Shown here one piece after another: positions 21,632 through 21,880 of a DNA stretch of 21,880 bases. The stretch is taken from the NCBI GenBank assembly GCA_001801285.1, contig MGXG01000003.1, positions 1 through 21,880 on the forward strand. Direction: 5' to 3'. Origin of the DNA: Gammaproteobacteria bacterium GWE2_37_16 (GTDB taxonomy: Bacteria; Pseudomonadota; Gammaproteobacteria; UBA9339). Each line of letters begins with the position of its first letter. Within the stretch, counting starts at the first letter, position 1. The translations under genes were made by a program, and so were the position numbers. The notes beneath the pieces were generated by a model. It did no database searches. It was given only the letters and a program-made list of their open reading frames with translations, and was not told where the DNA came from.

Positions 21632-21877
21632 ATGAAAACTTATCTAAATTTTTGTACAAATCTTACCGAACAAATCTTTAACATTATCGATGAAAAAGGT
21701 TCTTTGCTTAAATGGCAGAAAAATTGGGATGGGGAAGGAACAAAAGGTCTTCCTTGTGGTGGAAGTGGATTTTATCACGGAGCTAATCTTTTATCTCTTT
21801 TATGTGCACAATGGAAATATGGGTTTAAAAATAATAGCTGGCTGATCTTGCTACAATTTAGTGGACACAGCGAATAG
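21632..21877 (+). CDS. ArdC-type antirestriction protein, N-terminal part, frame broken near the edge
   Basis: The visible 81 residues match the ArdC N-terminal (DUF1738-type ssDNA-binding) domain: I-F-N-I-I-D-E-K-G-S-L-L-K-W-Q-K-N-W, then L-P-C-G-G-S-G-F-Y-H-G-A-N-L-L-S-L-L and G-F-K-N-N-S-W-L. This is the usual E-x-G...W-x-K-x-W...Y-x-G-x-N...L...W order. ArdC proteins are several times longer and have a C-terminal zincin domain. Here the expected W-x-T-F/Y-x-Q-A sequence is replaced by L-L-Q-F-S-G-H-S-E and a stop, so the gene looks frameshifted or interrupted around 21855. GAGGTG precedes the ATG. ArdC binds incoming single-stranded plasmid DNA and protects it from host restriction, which points to a conjugative element. 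Confidence 0.72.
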   Translation: MKTYLNFCTNLTEQIFNIIDEKGSLLKWQKNWDGEGTKGLPCGGSGFYHGANLLSLLCAQWKYGFKNNSWLILLQFSGHSE

Positions 21878-21880
21878 AAG

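Overview
The window is AT-rich DNA (roughly one third G+C by eye) from a gammaproteobacterium that looks host-associated and Legionellales-like (Legionella, Coxiella or Rickettsiella relatives). This is inferred from the mix of a class 3 lipase and a MORN-repeat protein with effector-like features, a LuxR-type regulator, a lysine-rich histone-like protein beside HU, and mobile-element debris. No rRNA, tRNA or CRISPR array was seen, so the taxonomic guess is weak. Most of the window reads as accessory DNA.

Region 1 (1-3700) is a mosaic. It holds the 5' end of an unknown minus-strand gene, a DUF6602-like nuclease-fold gene, one unknown hydrophobic protein gene, two 99% identical 187-bp MITE-like elements in inverted orientation, two copies of a second dispersed repeat, and a serine recombinase missing its catalytic N-terminus next to a nested palindrome.

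Region 2 (3693-15607) is the most unusual part. A minus-strand run codes for a MORN protein, an unknown protein and a class 3 lipase. Divergent from it is a 1611-residue protein that joins an S-adenosylhomocysteine-hydrolase-like region to an NB-ARC-type STAND NTPase and a helical C-terminus. Then come a small Gly/Ser-rich protein, a glycine-zipper peptide, a LuxR-type regulator on the other strand, a small protein with a Cys-rich tail, a beta-helical bactofilin-like protein and a radical SAM/SPASM-like enzyme. The last three look like a peptide-modification (RiPP-type) cassette. An identical 20-bp motif, GTATTCCATACGGATGTTTT, occurs three times in this region. Each copy lies about 130-160 bp upstream of a start codon and points toward that gene. 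This suggests a co-regulated island, and the embedded LuxR protein is the obvious candidate regulator.

Region 3 (15621-20590) resembles a defence or stress island, all on the minus strand. It has an AbiJ-like abortive-infection protein with a two-TM partner, a degenerate MITE, a RAP-domain protein with a PD-(D/E)XK-like motif, and an AlbA_2/Schlafen-type ATP-binding regulator followed by a 4 x 10-bp tandem repeat.

Region 4 (20598-21880) carries HU, a lysine-rich histone-like protein, a 455-bp gap with two large hairpins, and the start of an ArdC-type antirestriction gene. This arrangement resembles the leading region of a conjugative plasmid or ICE. The ArdC frame breaks at the window edge, possibly at an insertion.
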